Below, in pieces: positions 59,428-60,354 of a DNA stretch of 60,354 nt. A program made the position numbers and the translations under genes. The notes beneath the pieces are model-generated. The model had not been told where the DNA came from and searched no databases. It saw only the letters and a program-made list of their open reading frames with translations. The DNA comes from Arthrobacter sp. UNC362MFTsu5.1 (GTDB lineage: Bacteria > Actinomycetota > Actinomycetes > Actinomycetales > Micrococcaceae): contig NZ_JMLE01000026.1 of assembly GCF_000685965.1 (NCBI RefSeq), positions 1 through 60,354 of the forward strand, given 5' to 3'. Positions within the stretch are counted from its first letter, which is position 1; the number at the start of each line of letters is the position of its first letter.

Positions 59428-60354
59428 ATGCCCCGCCCGTACACCCTGTTCACCGGCCAGTGGGCCGACCTCCCCTTCGAGGAAGTCGCGCGCCTCGCCT
59501 CGGGCTGGGGCTACGACGGCCTGGAAATCGCCGTCTCCGGGGACCACCTGGACGCCTGTCGCTGGGACGAACCCGGCTACGTCGAGTCCAAGCTCGCTGT
59601 CCTGGAGAAGTACAACCTGAAGGTCTGGGCCATCTCCAACCACCTCAAGGGCCAGGCCGTCTGCGATGACCCCATCGACTTCCGCCACGAAGCGATCGTC
59701 GGGTCCAAAGTCTGGGGCGACGGGGACCCCGAGGGCGTCCGCCAGCGCGCCGCCGAGGAAATGAAACACACCGCCCGGCTCGCCAAAGCCCTCGGCGTGG
59801 ACACCGTCGTCGGATTCACCGGCTCCTCCATCTGGCAGTACGTCGCCATGTTCCCGCCCGTCCCGGAAAAGGTCATCGAAGCCGGCTACCAGGACTTCGC
59901 CGACCGCTGGAACCCCATCCTGGACGTCTTCGACGAATGCGGGGTCCGCTTCGCCCACGAAGTCCACCCCTCCGAAATCGCCTACGACTACTGGACCACC
60001 GTCCGCACCCTCGAAGCGATCGGCCACCGCGAAGCCTTCGGCCTGAACTGGGACCCGTCCCACTTCATGTGGCAGGGCATCGACCCCGTCTCCTTCATCT
60101 GGGACTTCAAGGACCGGATCTACCACGTGGACTGCAAGGACACCAAGCTCCGCCCCACCGGCCGGAACACCGTCATGGGCTCCCACCTGCCCTGGGGCGA
60201 CCCGCGCCGCGGCTGGGACTTCGTCTCCGCCGGACGCGGCGACGTGCCCTGGGAATCGTCCTTCCGAGCCCTCACCGCCATCGGCTACAACGGCCCGATC
60301 TCCGTCGAATGGGAAGACGCCGGCATGGACCGCCTCCACGGCGCCCCCGAAGCC
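59428..60354 (+). CDS. Sugar isomerase/epimerase-family barrel, probable second levoglucosan eliminase/hydratase (3' end missing)
   Basis: 309 codons are present and the frame is still open at the window edge. Xylose-isomerase-like barrel: ARLASGWGYDGLEIAVSGD, KVWAISNHLKGQAVCDD, VGFTGSSIW, FAHEVHPSEIAYDYW (Glu ligand), LNWDPSHFMWQGIDP (D/H ligands), YHVDCKDTKL (H, D) and ISVEWEDAGMDRLHG (Glu). All metal ligands expected for this family are in place. Together with the 55989 gene it would supply the two LgdB activities. Starts directly behind lgdC, with AAGGAG 6 nt upstream. Confidence 0.88.
   Translation, partial: MPRPYTLFTGQWADLPFEEVARLASGWGYDGLEIAVSGDHLDACRWDEPGYVESKLAVLEKYNLKVWAISNHLKGQAVCDDPIDFRHEAIVGSKVWGDGDPEGVRQRAAEEMKHTARLAKALGVDTVVGFTGSSIWQYVAMFPPVPEKVIEAGYQDFADRWNPILDVFDECGVRFAHEVHPSEIAYDYWTTVRTLEAIGHREAFGLNWDPSHFMWQGIDPVSFIWDFKDRIYHVDCKDTKLRPTGRNTVMGSHLPWGDPRRGWDFVSAGRGDVPWESSFRALTAIGYNGPISVEWEDAGMDRLHGAPEA

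Noticed and set aside
1..60354. Search for CRISPR arrays, insertion sequences, tRNA and rRNA genes
   Set aside because: No regularly spaced repeats, transposase or integrase motifs, or tRNA T-arm plus anticodon arm patterns were found by reading both strands; a tool-based scan could still reveal something short.

Overview
The window is high-GC DNA from a soil actinobacterium, most likely Arthrobacter or a close relative (Pseudarthrobacter, Paenarthrobacter; family Micrococcaceae). The evidence is protein-level resemblance: a putrescine oxidase of the Rhodococcus/Micrococcus type, a levoglucosan dehydrogenase very like the Pseudarthrobacter enzyme, and many LacI-, LysR- and IclR-controlled catabolic operons for plant- and soil-derived carbon. 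I see no tRNA, rRNA, CRISPR array, transposase or integrase.

Layout. 1-6.9 kb: L-serine ammonia-lyase behind a tandem glycine riboswitch; a double-HTH Lrp-type regulator; an M20 amidohydrolase with two membrane proteins; two tandem DUF3592 proteins. 6.9-10.3 kb: a Gfo/Idh/MocA oxidoreductase and sugar isomerase/epimerase pair with a divergent LacI repressor and a perfect operator palindrome. 10.3-18.5 kb: small housekeeping and hypothetical genes, including a LysR-type sensor domain without a DNA-binding domain, a thymidylate-kinase-like gene with a disturbed 5' end, and a 59-residue PspC protein. 18.6-20.9 kb: putrescine oxidase divergent from a TetR regulator, with a 21-bp operator between them. 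21.4-31.0 kb: glucarate-type catabolism. A tripartite tricarboxylate transporter (tctCBA plus a universal stress protein) lies divergent from a LysR gene, which is followed by kdgD, a semialdehyde dehydrogenase, gudD and an AEC permease. A roughly 39-bp element occurs in inverted copies at both promoters and ties the two halves together.

31.5-34.7 kb is an accessory insert with visibly lower GC: a 47-residue peptide gene, a DUF6338-like membrane protein and a 694-residue protein with PIN-nuclease-like acidic motifs, a coiled coil and two C-terminal membrane segments. It is the least explained part of the window. 35.0-45.7 kb is a single-strand catabolic cluster: an IclR regulator, a class II aldolase/decarboxylase, a complete ring-hydroxylating dioxygenase (alpha, beta, [3Fe-4S] ferredoxin, reductase, accessory protein), an aldo/keto reductase, a cysteine amidohydrolase and a SsuABC/TauABC-like ABC importer. 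46.7-50.0 kb adds a nitrilase, an MHS-family transporter and a divergent LysR. The set looks built for a nitrogen-containing aromatic compound, but the substrate is unknown.

50.4-60.4 kb is a levoglucosan operon: a LacI repressor, a promoter covered by three phased operators, a 161-residue unknown protein, a complete sugar ABC importer with one permease, then two TIM-barrel isomerase/eliminase-type proteins flanking levoglucosan dehydrogenase and a second Gfo/Idh oxidoreductase. This matches the oxidation, elimination, hydration and reduction route from levoglucosan to glucose. The last gene runs off the right edge.
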